NCBI GenBank assembly: GCA_036495095.1 | Contig: DASXNK010000209.1 | Coordinates: 1-49,315, forward strand | Reading direction: 5' to 3' | Length of the DNA: 49,315 nucleotides | Source of the DNA: Candidatus Dormiibacterota bacterium | GTDB taxonomy: Bacteria > Chloroflexota > Dormibacteria > Aeolococcales > Aeolococcaceae | Shown here: piece by piece, positions 33,979-41,534 of the stretch | Layout: every line of letters begins with the position of its first letter | Position numbering within the stretch: the first letter of the stretch is position 1 | The notes under the pieces: model-generated | What the model was told of the DNA's origin: nothing | What the model saw: the letters and a program-made list of their open reading frames with translations, nothing else | The model's database searches: none | Made by a program: the position numbers and the translations under genes

Positions 33979-35079
33979 TCACCAGACCAGGAGGACGTAG
34001 CCCGGGGTGCCCGGCCCCCCGTTCGAGCCCAGGCCGGCGCCGGCGCCGGTGCCCCCGACGCTGCCCGGCGCATCGATGCTGCCGCGGGTGGTCCCGCCGC
34101 CGGCGCCGCCTGCCGCGCAGGGCGCCCCCGGCGTGCCCGGAGTGCCCGGGGCGCCGGCCGCTCCCGGGCGCGCGATCCCGCCGCTGGCGGTGGCGTCACC
34201 GCCGCCGCCGCCGACCCCGGGCGCGGGGGCGCTGCCGTCGCTGGGCGCCGTGCCCCCGGCGGCGCCCCCGGCGACGACCAGGCCCTGGGAGTTGGGCCCC
34301 ACCGACTCGACCGTCGCACCACCCGGCCCGGTGGCGATCGCGGTCACCGGGCCGACCAGGCCGGAGAGCCCGCCGGGGCCGCCCCCCTGGCCGCCCGTGC
34401 CTCCCCTGCCCCCCTGGCCGACGAGGACCCGGTAGGCGGTGCCGGGGGCGACACCCGCGATGCCACGGACGTAGCCACCGCCGCCGCCGCCGCCGGCGCC
34501 GCCGCAGGTCTCGGTGCCGACTCCGAACACGTTGAAGAACTGCTGCGACGGCTGCAGCCCGCCGCCGCCACCGCCGCCACCGCCCCAGGCCTCGACGAGC
34601 ACGTGGGTGACCCCCGGCGGTGGGGTGAAGACGAACTGGGCGGAGCCATCCTGGCCACCACCCTTCCAGGTGAATTCCTGAAAGCCGTTGAAGCCGCCGA
34701 TCCCACTCGGGCCGGTCAGTCCGCGGGGACCCTGGGGGCCCGGACGTCCCGCCGTCCCGGGGAACCCGGCCGGGCCGGGCGGACCCTGCGGGCCGGGCGC
34801 GCCGGCGCCGGGGGGGCCGGGGGGACCGGTCTGGCCGATCTGGTTCCAGGAGAGGGAGGTCTGTCCCTCCGAGCAGGTCGCGCCGGGGAGCACGATCACG
34901 TGCAGGGCGCCGGAGGTGTCGATGCAGCCGTGGATGATCCCGGTGAGGTCGGGCACGGTCGTCCCGCTGGCCCGGCCGACCACCGCCCCTCCGGCGGCCG
35001 ACATCGCCACCGCCAGCACGATCGCCAGCCGGCGCGAGCGGACCAGCCTCAGGGGATCAGCCCACCACCTCGTCTGCAT
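33979..35079 (-). CDS. Secreted collagen-like, glycine-rich protein
   Basis: 366 aa. A basic N-terminus and hydrophobic helix ([20 protein letters not shown], about residues 16-35) suggest export. A short Cys-containing segment ([11 protein letters not shown], then LPGATCSEG and [11 protein letters not shown]) leads into GPP/GPQ collagen-like triplets (about 85-125). The rest is a beta/glycine-rich domain ([17 protein letters not shown] onward) like glycine-rich domains of phage tail fibres. The start has GGAGGA 6 bases upstream. It lies on the opposite strand next to the cap gene of the injection system and could be a surface or fibre protein; its signal-like N-terminus argues that it is exported by the cell. 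Confidence 0.75.
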   Translation of the reverse strand: MQTRWWADPLRLVRSRRLAIVLAVAMSAAGGAVVGRASGTTVPDLTGIIHGCIDTSGALHVIVLPGATCSEGQTSLSWNQIGQTGPPGPPGAGAPGPQGPPGPAGFPGTAGRPGPQGPRGLTGPSGIGGFNGFQEFTWKGGGQDGSAQFVFTPPPGVTHVLVEAWGGGGGGGGGLQPSQQFFNVFGVGTETCGGAGGGGGGGYVRGIAGVAPGTAYRVLVGQGGRGGTGGQGGGPGGLSGLVGPVTAIATGPGGATVESVGPNSQGLVVAGGAAGGTAPSDGSAPAPGVGGGGGDATASGGIARPGAAGAPGTPGTPGAPCAAGGAGGGTTRGSIDAPGSVGGTGAGAGLGSNGGPGTPGYVLLVW

Positions 35080-35210
35080 GTCACGTCCTCCGCGCAGGGT
35101 CGGGAGCGCCGCTGCGCCAGCCGGGTCTGCCTGCGGGCATCCTCGGGACCGCGCCGCGGCGCGTCGAGGGACGATGGGGCAGGCTTTGGGGCAGGGCTGG
35201 GTGCGCCCGC

Positions 35211-35864
35211 TCAGCGCGACGGCCGGCGGCGGCGCGTGGTTCCGGCCGCCGGAGGCGCCTTCGGGCCCGGCCGGTGGAGCGCGGCGTCCCCGGGGGTTGC
35301 GGTCGACCGCTCGGGCTCCGCATCCGGCCTCCCCACCGCCAGCACCGCGACCCGGGCGGGCGGCGACGCGGGGGTGCGGACGTCGGCGCGCAGGGGCGCG
35401 GTGATCACGAGGTCGAGCGCCGGGCGGCGGCCGCGGTGGTCGGCGAGGGTCTCGCCGGCGGCGGGCAGGGCGACGCTGACCGGCAGGGGCAGCCCCAGCT
35501 CGCCGAGTGAGCCGGTGAGCAACTCGGCGGGCAGGCTGTCGTGCGCGATCAGCCGGCGGAGCACGGCGGAGAGCAGCCGGTGCTCCTGCTCCGCGCCCTC
35601 CGCCCAGGCGGTGATCCGGTAGCGGAGGCGGTACCAGCGCGGGGCCGGCCGGCGCCAGCGGATCAGCCCGTCCTCGTCCACCTCGTCCCAGGTGCTGCTG
35701 CTGCGCAGCGCCGGATCCTCGGCGATGCCGGCGAGGGCGACGACGACGGCGGCACCACCCCCGCGCTCCGCGCCGGCGACGGGGAGGTCGAAGCCGACCC
35801 TCGTGCGGTCGCCGGGAAGATCGGCCAGCAGCCGCCGGAGCGCCTCGTCGACCTCGTCGATCAT
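35211..35864 (-). CDS. eCIS tail-terminator/cap protein (Pvc16/Afp16, DUF4255)
   Basis: 217 aa. N-terminal [16 protein letters not shown] is typical of the DUF4255 (Pvc16 N-terminal) family, followed by a beta-rich core with [20 protein letters not shown] and [20 protein letters not shown]. The last 40 residues are Pro/Arg/Ala-rich and disordered. In Afp/PVC particles this protein caps the distal end of tube and sheath and limits their length. Its gene is divergent from the sheath operon, 200 bases apart. The start is the only sensible ATG; no strong ribosome binding site is visible. Confidence 0.85.
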   Translation of the reverse strand: MIDEVDEALRRLLADLPGDRTRVGFDLPVAGAERGGGAAVVVALAGIAEDPALRSSSTWDEVDEDGLIRWRRPAPRWYRLRYRITAWAEGAEQEHRLLSAVLRRLIAHDSLPAELLTGSLGELGLPLPVSVALPAAGETLADHRGRRPALDLVITAPLRADVRTPASPPARVAVLAVGRPDAEPERSTATPGDAALHRPGPKAPPAAGTTRRRRPSR

Positions 35865-36027
35865 CCCGGTCAGGGTCGGTGATCGCCCCGCGGGTGACCG
35901 TCCGCATCGGGGCACCCCTCGGGGCCATCCTCGCTGCACCTTCGGGCGGCGCTCGGTGCCTGAGCGACGGTCCGATCGGTCATGGGCGCGAGCCGGACGG
36001 GTTGCGATCCTCCGGGAACACGTCATC

Positions 36028-36055
36028 GGAGGGAATCCCCTCCCGAACAGTGGAG
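36028..36055 (+). promoter_or_regulatory. Hairpin and ribosome binding site before the sheath gene
   Basis: GGAGGG (36028-36033) pairs with CCCTCC (36038-36043) around AATC; the 5' arm itself looks like a Shine-Dalgarno sequence that is hidden in the stem. A second, free GGAG (36052-36055) is 9 bases before the ATG at 36065 and is the likely one used. No -10/-35 pair was recognised in the 200-base divergent gap. Confidence 0.35.
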
Positions 36056-36064
36056 TGCCGCCCC

Positions 36065-37600
36065 ATGCCGACCTACCTGTCCCCGGGCGTCTACGTGCAG
36101 GAGGTGTCGTCGGGCTCCAAACCCATCGAGGGGGTCGGCACCGCCGTGGCCGCGTTCGTCGGCCTCGCCGAGCGGGGAGCGTCCAACACACCGACGCTGG
36201 TCACCAACTGGACCCAGTTCACCCAGGAGTTCGGCGAGTTCATCGAGGGGTCGTACCTCGCCCACGCCGTCTACGGCTACTTCCTCAACGGCGGCGGCGG
36301 CGCGTACGTCGTGCGGATCGGGGCCGACGGCGCGGCGCCGGAACCGGCGCCGGTGGCCCGCGGCGAGCTGGCCGCCTCGGGCGACGGCGGCCGGCCCGCC
36401 TACCGGATCGTCGCCGCCGAACCCGGGCCGCCCGGCGACGAGATCTCCGTCGAGGTCGCCGACGCCTCCCAGCCCGACGAGGATGCCTTCAAGCTGGTGG
36501 TGAGCAGGGGTGGCAAGGTCGAGGAGACCTTCGACAACGTCACCGTCAAGCGCGGACCCCAGAACGTGGTCACCGCCACCAAGCAGCGCTCCAAGCTGGT
36601 CCGCCTCGAGGAGGTGGGAACCGGCGCGGCGCTCTCCGCCCCGGTCCGCGGCAGGGTCGCTCTCAGCGGCGGCGGCACCGCGCTGTCGCTCCGTCTCAAC
36701 GCCGACGACTACCTCGGCGACGTCGCCGACCGCACCGGCTTCGGCGGGCTGGAGGCGGTCGACGAGGTCACCATGCTGTGCGTCCCCGACCTGATGTCCG
36801 CCTACCAGCAGGGGCAGATCGACCTCGAGGCGGTGCAGGCGGTGCAGCTCGGGATGATCGCCCACTGCGAGCTGATGGGCGACCGCGTCGCCATCCTCGA
36901 CGCCCCGCCGGGACTCAATGCGCAGCAGGTCAAGGAGTGGCGCGTCGAGAAGGCCGGCTACGACTCCAAGTACGCGTCCATGTACTGGCCCTGGGTCAAG
37001 ATCTTCGATCCGCTCCAGGGGCGTGCGGTGTTCATGCCGCCGGGGGGGCACGTCGCCGGGGTGTGGGCGCGCAGCGACGACAGCCGCGGGGTGCACAAGG
37101 CGCCGGCCAACGAGGTGATCCGCGGCGCCATCGCTCTCGAGCTGCAGCTCACCAAGGCCGAGCACGACCAGCTCAACCCGGTCGGGGTCAACTGCATCCG
37201 TGCCTTCCCCGGTCGCGGCATCCGCGTCTGGGGCGCGCGCACGCTGTCGAGCGACCCGGAGTGGCGCTATCTCAACGTCCGGCGGCTCTTCAACTTCATC
37301 GAGGAGTCGATCCTCGAGGGCACCCAGTGGGTGGTCTTCGAGCCCAACGACCACCGGCTCTGGGACTCGGTGCGGCGCACCGTCAACGCCTTCCTGCGCC
37401 GGGTCTGGCGTGAGGGCGCGCTCTTCGGCACCACCGCCGAGGAGGCCTTCTACGTGAAGTGCGACGCCGAGAACAACACCCAGGACAGCATCGACGCCGG
37501 GCAGCTGATCATCGACATCGGCATCGCGCCGGTCAAGCCGGCGGAGTTCGTCGTGTTCCGCATCGCCCAGTTCGCGGGCGGTGCGGCACTCAGTGAGTAG
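36065..37600 (+). CDS. eCIS contractile sheath protein (phage sheath family)
   Basis: 511 aa. The N-terminus PTYLSPGVYVQEVSSGSKPI and EGVGTAVAAFVGLAERG are classic phage/eCIS sheath features, as is the C-terminal block NVRRLFNFIEESILEGTQWV then FEPND and LWDSVRRTVNAFLRRVWREG. A variable domain (about 90-220) is inserted between. On contraction the sheath drives the tube through the target envelope. It is the first gene of the plus-strand operon and starts 200 bases from the divergent cap gene. Only one sheath gene is seen in the window, whereas Afp has three. Confidence 0.95.
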   Translation: MPTYLSPGVYVQEVSSGSKPIEGVGTAVAAFVGLAERGASNTPTLVTNWTQFTQEFGEFIEGSYLAHAVYGYFLNGGGGAYVVRIGADGAAPEPAPVARGELAASGDGGRPAYRIVAAEPGPPGDEISVEVADASQPDEDAFKLVVSRGGKVEETFDNVTVKRGPQNVVTATKQRSKLVRLEEVGTGAALSAPVRGRVALSGGGTALSLRLNADDYLGDVADRTGFGGLEAVDEVTMLCVPDLMSAYQQGQIDLEAVQAVQLGMIAHCELMGDRVAILDAPPGLNAQQVKEWRVEKAGYDSKYASMYWPWVKIFDPLQGRAVFMPPGGHVAGVWARSDDSRGVHKAPANEVIRGAIALELQLTKAEHDQLNPVGVNCIRAFPGRGIRVWGARTLSSDPEWRYLNVRRLFNFIEESILEGTQWVVFEPNDHRLWDSVRRTVNAFLRRVWREGALFGTTAEEAFYVKCDAENNTQDSIDAGQLIIDIGIAPVKPAEFVVFRIAQFAGGAALSE

Positions 37601-37617
37601 CGAGGGCCCGTTGCACC

Positions 37618-38079
37618 ATGCCTCCTCCCGGCGGAAACCAGGGCGCCACCATTGCCAACAAGTTCGCGGTGCGGATCGACAACATCGAGACCTTCTTCAG
37701 CGAGCTGTCGGGGATCACCAGCGAGGTCGAGAGCGTCGACTTCTACTTCAACAGCCCGGCCGGAGGGACTGCCGGCGGCAACATCGCCCGGCTGCCCGGG
37801 AAGTACAAGCCCGCGACCATCACCCTCAAGCGCGGCAGCGACACGACCCTGGTGCTGTGGGCCTGGCACCAGGCGCTGCGTGACGGAAAGATGAAGGAGG
37901 CCAGCAAGAACGGCTCGCTGCTCATCTACGGCCACGACGGCGACGCGCCCGTCTCGACGTATCACTTCGAGGACGCGTGGTGCAACAAGCTCACCCTGAG
38001 CGGGGTGAAGGCGGGCGGCTCCGAGGTGCTGACCGAGGAGTGCACCATCGTCTGCGGCCACCTGCGGCGCGACACGTGA
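37618..38079 (+). CDS. eCIS inner tube protein (T4 gp19/Afp1-like)
   Basis: 153 aa. After PPPGGNQGATIANKFAVRID the sequence has the tube-protein pattern ETFFSELSGITSEVESVDFY, LPGKYKPATITLKRGSD, LVLWAWHQALRDGK and a final strand LTEECTIVCGHLRR. Hexameric rings of this protein stack to form the channel that carries cargo. The gene lies 17 bases after the sheath stop and overlaps the next gene by GTGA. It is the only one of the five tube-like modules in the window that looks like an ordinary stand-alone major tube subunit. Confidence 0.93.
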   Translation: MPPPGGNQGATIANKFAVRIDNIETFFSELSGITSEVESVDFYFNSPAGGTAGGNIARLPGKYKPATITLKRGSDTTLVLWAWHQALRDGKMKEASKNGSLLIYGHDGDAPVSTYHFEDAWCNKLTLSGVKAGGSEVLTEECTIVCGHLRRDT

Positions 38080-38480
38080 CCGTGGCCGCCGCCGCGGAGG
38101 CGACCACCGGCCTGCACACCGAGTTCGGCTTCGTGCTGCCGCGCGGCTACGTCGACGAGGAGGGTCGCATCCACCGCGAGGGACGGATGCGGCTGGCGAC
38201 GGCGCGCGACGAGATCTCGACCCAGGTCGACCTGCGGGTGCGCCAGAACCCGGCGTACCTCACCGTGCTGCTGCTGGCCCGAACGGTCACCCGCCTGGGG
38301 AGCCTGGTGGAGGTCGACGCCTCGGTGGTCGAGAACCTCTTCGCCTCCGACCTCGCCTTCCTCCAGGACCTCTACCGGCGACTCAACCAGGAGGGCACCA
38401 CCGAGACCGTGGTCGCCTGCCCCGGCTGCTCCCACCGCTTCACCGTCGACCTCACCGGTGACGGCCCGGGGGGGCGATGA
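38076..38480 (+). CDS. eCIS tail-assembly protein with C-terminal CxxC motif
   Basis: 134 aa, starting at GTG 38076 in a 4-base overlap with the tube gene. The middle (ARDEISTQVDLRVRQNPAYL then VLLLARTVTRLGSLVEVDAS and LFASDLAFLQDLYRRLN) resembles the small tail-assembly/baseplate proteins that follow tube genes in phage and eCIS operons. The C-terminus carries ACPGCSHRF, a Cys pair that may bind metal. In relatives it probably helps assembly and is not a shell component; the exact role is unproven. Confidence 0.75.
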   Translation: MTVAAAAEATTGLHTEFGFVLPRGYVDEEGRIHREGRMRLATARDEISTQVDLRVRQNPAYLTVLLLARTVTRLGSLVEVDASVVENLFASDLAFLQDLYRRLNQEGTTETVVACPGCSHRFTVDLTGDGPGGR

Positions 38481-38641
38481 CGTACGCGATCGACGGTCTG
38501 CTCGAGGAGGTCGCGTACGTCGCCTACTACCTGCACTGGTCGATGGAGACTCTGCTCGACCTCGAGCACCCCCTGCGCAAGCGCCTCATCGAGCACGTCG
38601 ACCGCATCGACGACCAGGCGAGGGGGCGGCGGTGGGGCTGA
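38477..38641 (+). CDS. Small DUF6760-like eCIS protein
   Basis: 54 aa, ATG 38477 overlapping the previous stop by ATGA. Sequence MTYAIDGLLEEVAYVAYYLH then WSMETLLDLEHPLRKRLIEH: a short helical protein of the type called DUF6760, found in this position in eCIS operons after the tail-assembly gene. It overlaps the following gene by 10 bases. It probably supports assembly, but no activity is known. Confidence 0.8.
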   Translation: MTYAIDGLLEEVAYVAYYLHWSMETLLDLEHPLRKRLIEHVDRIDDQARGRRWG

Positions 38642-41115
38642 CCTCCTGGTGGAGCGGGCGCCGCGGCCGCGGCCGGGTGCGGCCGCCCGCCGCGCTCCCC
38701 GCCCTCGCGTCGGAGGACGCGGGCTGGCGCTCGCTCCCGCCGCTGGGCGCGGAGCTGCGCACCCCCGCGCCCCTCAGCTCGACCGAGGACTTCGCCGCGG
38801 CCATCCTCGCGCGTCACCGCGGGCTGCTGCGACCCGGCGTCACGGTGGCGCGCCGGGAGCCGGCGCCGGTTCGCGGCGTCATCGAGATGCTGCCGCCACC
38901 ACCGCCCCCGCCGGCTGCCGAGCCGGTCGCCCGGTGGCCGGTGGGGGAGGAGCCCGGGCCCGACGTGGCGCCGCGCGGATGGGTCGAGGCGGCGCCGTCG
39001 CGTCCCCCGGCGGTGCCCGACCTCCGGGGGGAGGCCGGGCCCGCCGACCCGGCCGCACCGCCCCGGCCGGCCGCCCCGGTGGCCGAACCCCTGCCGGCTG
39101 CGCCGCGCGGGGTCCTCCTGCCCGTGGAGGCGCCGGTCGAGCCCCCGGCGGTGGTCGGGTCGACCTCCGCGCCGGTGGCGCCGCCCTCCCGGACCGCCAC
39201 CGTGCCGGTGGTCGAGGTGGGGGAGGGGCAGGAGCCGGCGGAGGAGGCATCCCCACCCCCGCCCGAGCGCCGGCCCAGCCTCGGCCAGACCCGGCGACGA
39301 CTGGGGACGGTGGTGGCGCGGCCGCGGACGCCCGGCAGCGACGCCGGCGAGCCCCCGCCCCCGCCGCCGTCCACGGAACCGGCCTGGGAGCAGACCGGTG
39401 GGCCCGCCGCCGCCTCGCCACCGGCTCGCGGCGGACCCGCGGAATCGCCGCTCGCTCAGCGGGACCCCGCCGCCGCGCCGCGGGCAGCGCCCGCGGCGCC
39501 GCCGAGGCGTCCGGACAGATCGGTGGCCCCCGACGCGCCCGACCCCCTCGGGGTTCCTGCCGAGCCGCCGGCTGCGCTCCAGCCGCCCGCGTCCGGGCCG
39601 CGCCCGGCTGCGGTTCGGACGTCACCGGTCGCTCCCGACGCGACGCCGGCCACGCCGGTGCCGCCGCCGGCCCCACCCGAGCCATCGCCGCAGCCCGACG
39701 CGGTCGACGGGGTCACCCGGCCGGGGCCGCCTCCACCGGTGCCGGCCGGCCCCGCCCGGCCCGACGTGGTGCCGGCACCGGCGCCGCCTCCCCGGCCTGC
39801 GCTCATCCGACCTCGCGACGGCGAGCCGCCGCGACCGCCCCGTGGCGCGCGGCCGCCGCGGACCAGCCCCGCCGCTCCCGCACCCGCCGCTGCCGAGGTC
39901 GCGCCACCACCACCGCCGCCGCTCCCGATCGTGCCTCCCGGCGCGGCCGTGCCCGAGGCTCCGGTGGGGCGCAGGCTGCCGCCCGGCGCACCCGAGATCC
40001 GCCGCATGCCGGCGGTCCACCCGGTTCCCGGGCAGCTCGTCGAGCCCGGCGCCGGGGCCACGCCCCCGACCCCACCGTCGCGGCCGGCGGTCGCCGCCCG
40101 GGTCACGCCCGGGCCCCACCAGGTGCGACCCGCTCCGACCGCCTCACCGGCTCGGGCCTCCGACGCCGCGACCGCGCTGCCGACCTCGCCCGGACCTCCC
40201 GCCCCGGGGTGGCGCGCCGCGCGCCTGCCGTCACCGCCGGCGGCGACCGGGGGATCGCCGGTCGCCATGGCCGCCGCCGAGCCGGTCCCCGCGGCGCTCC
40301 GGCGTGCGGTGCTCGAGACCCACGGTCTCGACCTCGGGCCGATGCCGATCCGGCGCGACCAGGAGGCCGACCACCTCACCGCCCTCCACGGCGCCCGCGC
40401 CCTCACCCGCGGCGGCGAGGTGTTCCTCCCCGCCGATCAGGGGCCCCTGGACCGCCCGCCCGCGGCGGGGCTGCTCGCCCACGAGCTCACCCACGTGGTC
40501 CAGCAGCGCCGCCTCGGCGACCACGTCCCCCCGGAGGACTCCCCGGCAGGACGCGCGCTCGAGGCGGAGGCGCGCACCGCCGGCCACCTCTGGGCGGAGC
40601 GGGACGAGCTGCCCGCGCCCGGTCAGGACGGCCCCCCACCGCCTCTCCCGACCGCAGCACCGGCGGTGGTGGTGGTCCCCGACGCCGATGGGTTCCTCGC
40701 TGCTCTCGCCGCCGCGGGGATCTCCGTCGAGCACGAGCAGACGGCGCCCGCGCCGCCCCCGGCGGCGATGGCGGTCGCTCCACCGCCGATGCCCCCACCG
40801 CCCAGCGCTCCGGTGCAGCGCCTCAACGACGGGAGCAGCCCGCCCGAGCCCCCCTCGAGCACCGAGTCGACGGTGACCGACGAGACCCCGGACGTGAGCA
40901 CGACACCCTCCCCGCCATCCACGACGGATCCGGTCGGCGACGTCGAGCGCGACGGCGCGACGACGCCCAGCGCGCCCGAGCAACCGGCGCCGGTTGCGGC
41001 CCCCAGCCTCGATCTCGACCTCCTCGCGCACCAGCTGTACGGCCGCATCCGCACCCGTCTGCGCAGCGAGCTGCTCATCGACCGTGAGCGGTCCGGAATG
41101 CTGGCGGACCGCTGA
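38632..41115 (+). CDS. DUF4157 (eCIS core) protein with HELTH motif and long proline-rich region
   Basis: 827 aa from GTG 38632, which has AGGGGG about 6 bases upstream. Residues about 85-550 are almost entirely Pro/Ala/Val/Arg and disordered. The eCIS core domain (DUF4157, about 555-640) follows, containing GLDLGPMPIRRDQEADHL and LLAHELTHVVQQRRLG; HELTH at 617-621 is the HExxH zinc-protease motif. A second Pro-rich linker leads to a C-terminal helix (LDLDLLAHQLYGRIRTRL) found at the end of many such proteins. DUF4157 proteins are among the commonest eCIS-linked proteins, proposed as cargo or processing proteases. The metal site looks intact. Confidence 0.88.
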   Translation: MGLTSWWSGRRGRGRVRPPAALPALASEDAGWRSLPPLGAELRTPAPLSSTEDFAAAILARHRGLLRPGVTVARREPAPVRGVIEMLPPPPPPPAAEPVARWPVGEEPGPDVAPRGWVEAAPSRPPAVPDLRGEAGPADPAAPPRPAAPVAEPLPAAPRGVLLPVEAPVEPPAVVGSTSAPVAPPSRTATVPVVEVGEGQEPAEEASPPPPERRPSLGQTRRRLGTVVARPRTPGSDAGEPPPPPPSTEPAWEQTGGPAAASPPARGGPAESPLAQRDPAAAPRAAPAAPPRRPDRSVAPDAPDPLGVPAEPPAALQPPASGPRPAAVRTSPVAPDATPATPVPPPAPPEPSPQPDAVDGVTRPGPPPPVPAGPARPDVVPAPAPPPRPALIRPRDGEPPRPPRGARPPRTSPAAPAPAAAEVAPPPPPPLPIVPPGAAVPEAPVGRRLPPGAPEIRRMPAVHPVPGQLVEPGAGATPPTPPSRPAVAARVTPGPHQVRPAPTASPARASDAATALPTSPGPPAPGWRAARLPSPPAATGGSPVAMAAAEPVPAALRRAVLETHGLDLGPMPIRRDQEADHLTALHGARALTRGGEVFLPADQGPLDRPPAAGLLAHELTHVVQQRRLGDHVPPEDSPAGRALEAEARTAGHLWAERDELPAPGQDGPPPPLPTAAPAVVVVPDADGFLAALAAAGISVEHEQTAPAPPPAAMAVAPPPMPPPPSAPVQRLNDGSSPPEPPSSTESTVTDETPDVSTTPSPPSTTDPVGDVERDGATTPSAPEQPAPVAAPSLDLDLLAHQLYGRIRTRLRSELLIDRERSGMLADR

Positions 41116-41534
41116 TGTACGACGTCGTCTTCGGCATGGCCCTGCATTTCGAGGTGGACATCGACGGCGTCGACCTGGGCACCTGGTCGAAGGTCGAGGG
41201 ACTCACCGTGGAGTTCGGCGTGCTCAGCCATTCCACCGGCAACGACGACCACGTCACCCTGACCCCGGGCCGCACCAGCTATCAGAGCATCACCCTCACC
41301 CGGCCGGTGACGCCCGCGTCGAAGGCGGTCACGAGCTGGCTGACCCTGCAGAAGCGCAAGCCGTTCAAGGGAACCGGCGTGATCGTGCTCATGGATGCGG
41401 CGCGCCTTCCGGTGATGACCTGGGAGCTTGCGGGCGTGCTGCCGCTCAAGTGGTCCGGGCCCAACCTCGACGTCTCCACCAGCGGGGTCGCGATGGAGAC
41501 GCTGGTCCTGGCGCACGAGGGGTTCCTGTACTGA
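41115..41534 (+). CDS. Second tube-like (gp19 family) eCIS protein
   Basis: 139 aa. Shares its base 41115 with the previous stop. A single tube-like module: ALHFEVDIDGVDLGTWSKVE, GNDDHVTLTPGRTSYQSITL, WLTLQKRKPFKG, and a closing WSGPNLD...METLVLAHEGF signature at about residues 113-137. That signature returns three times in the next protein. Afp5/Afp6-type paralogues sit between tube and baseplate in known particles; this is the likely role here. The next gene overlaps by one base. Confidence 0.85.
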   Translation: MYDVVFGMALHFEVDIDGVDLGTWSKVEGLTVEFGVLSHSTGNDDHVTLTPGRTSYQSITLTRPVTPASKAVTSWLTLQKRKPFKGTGVIVLMDAARLPVMTWELAGVLPLKWSGPNLDVSTSGVAMETLVLAHEGFLY

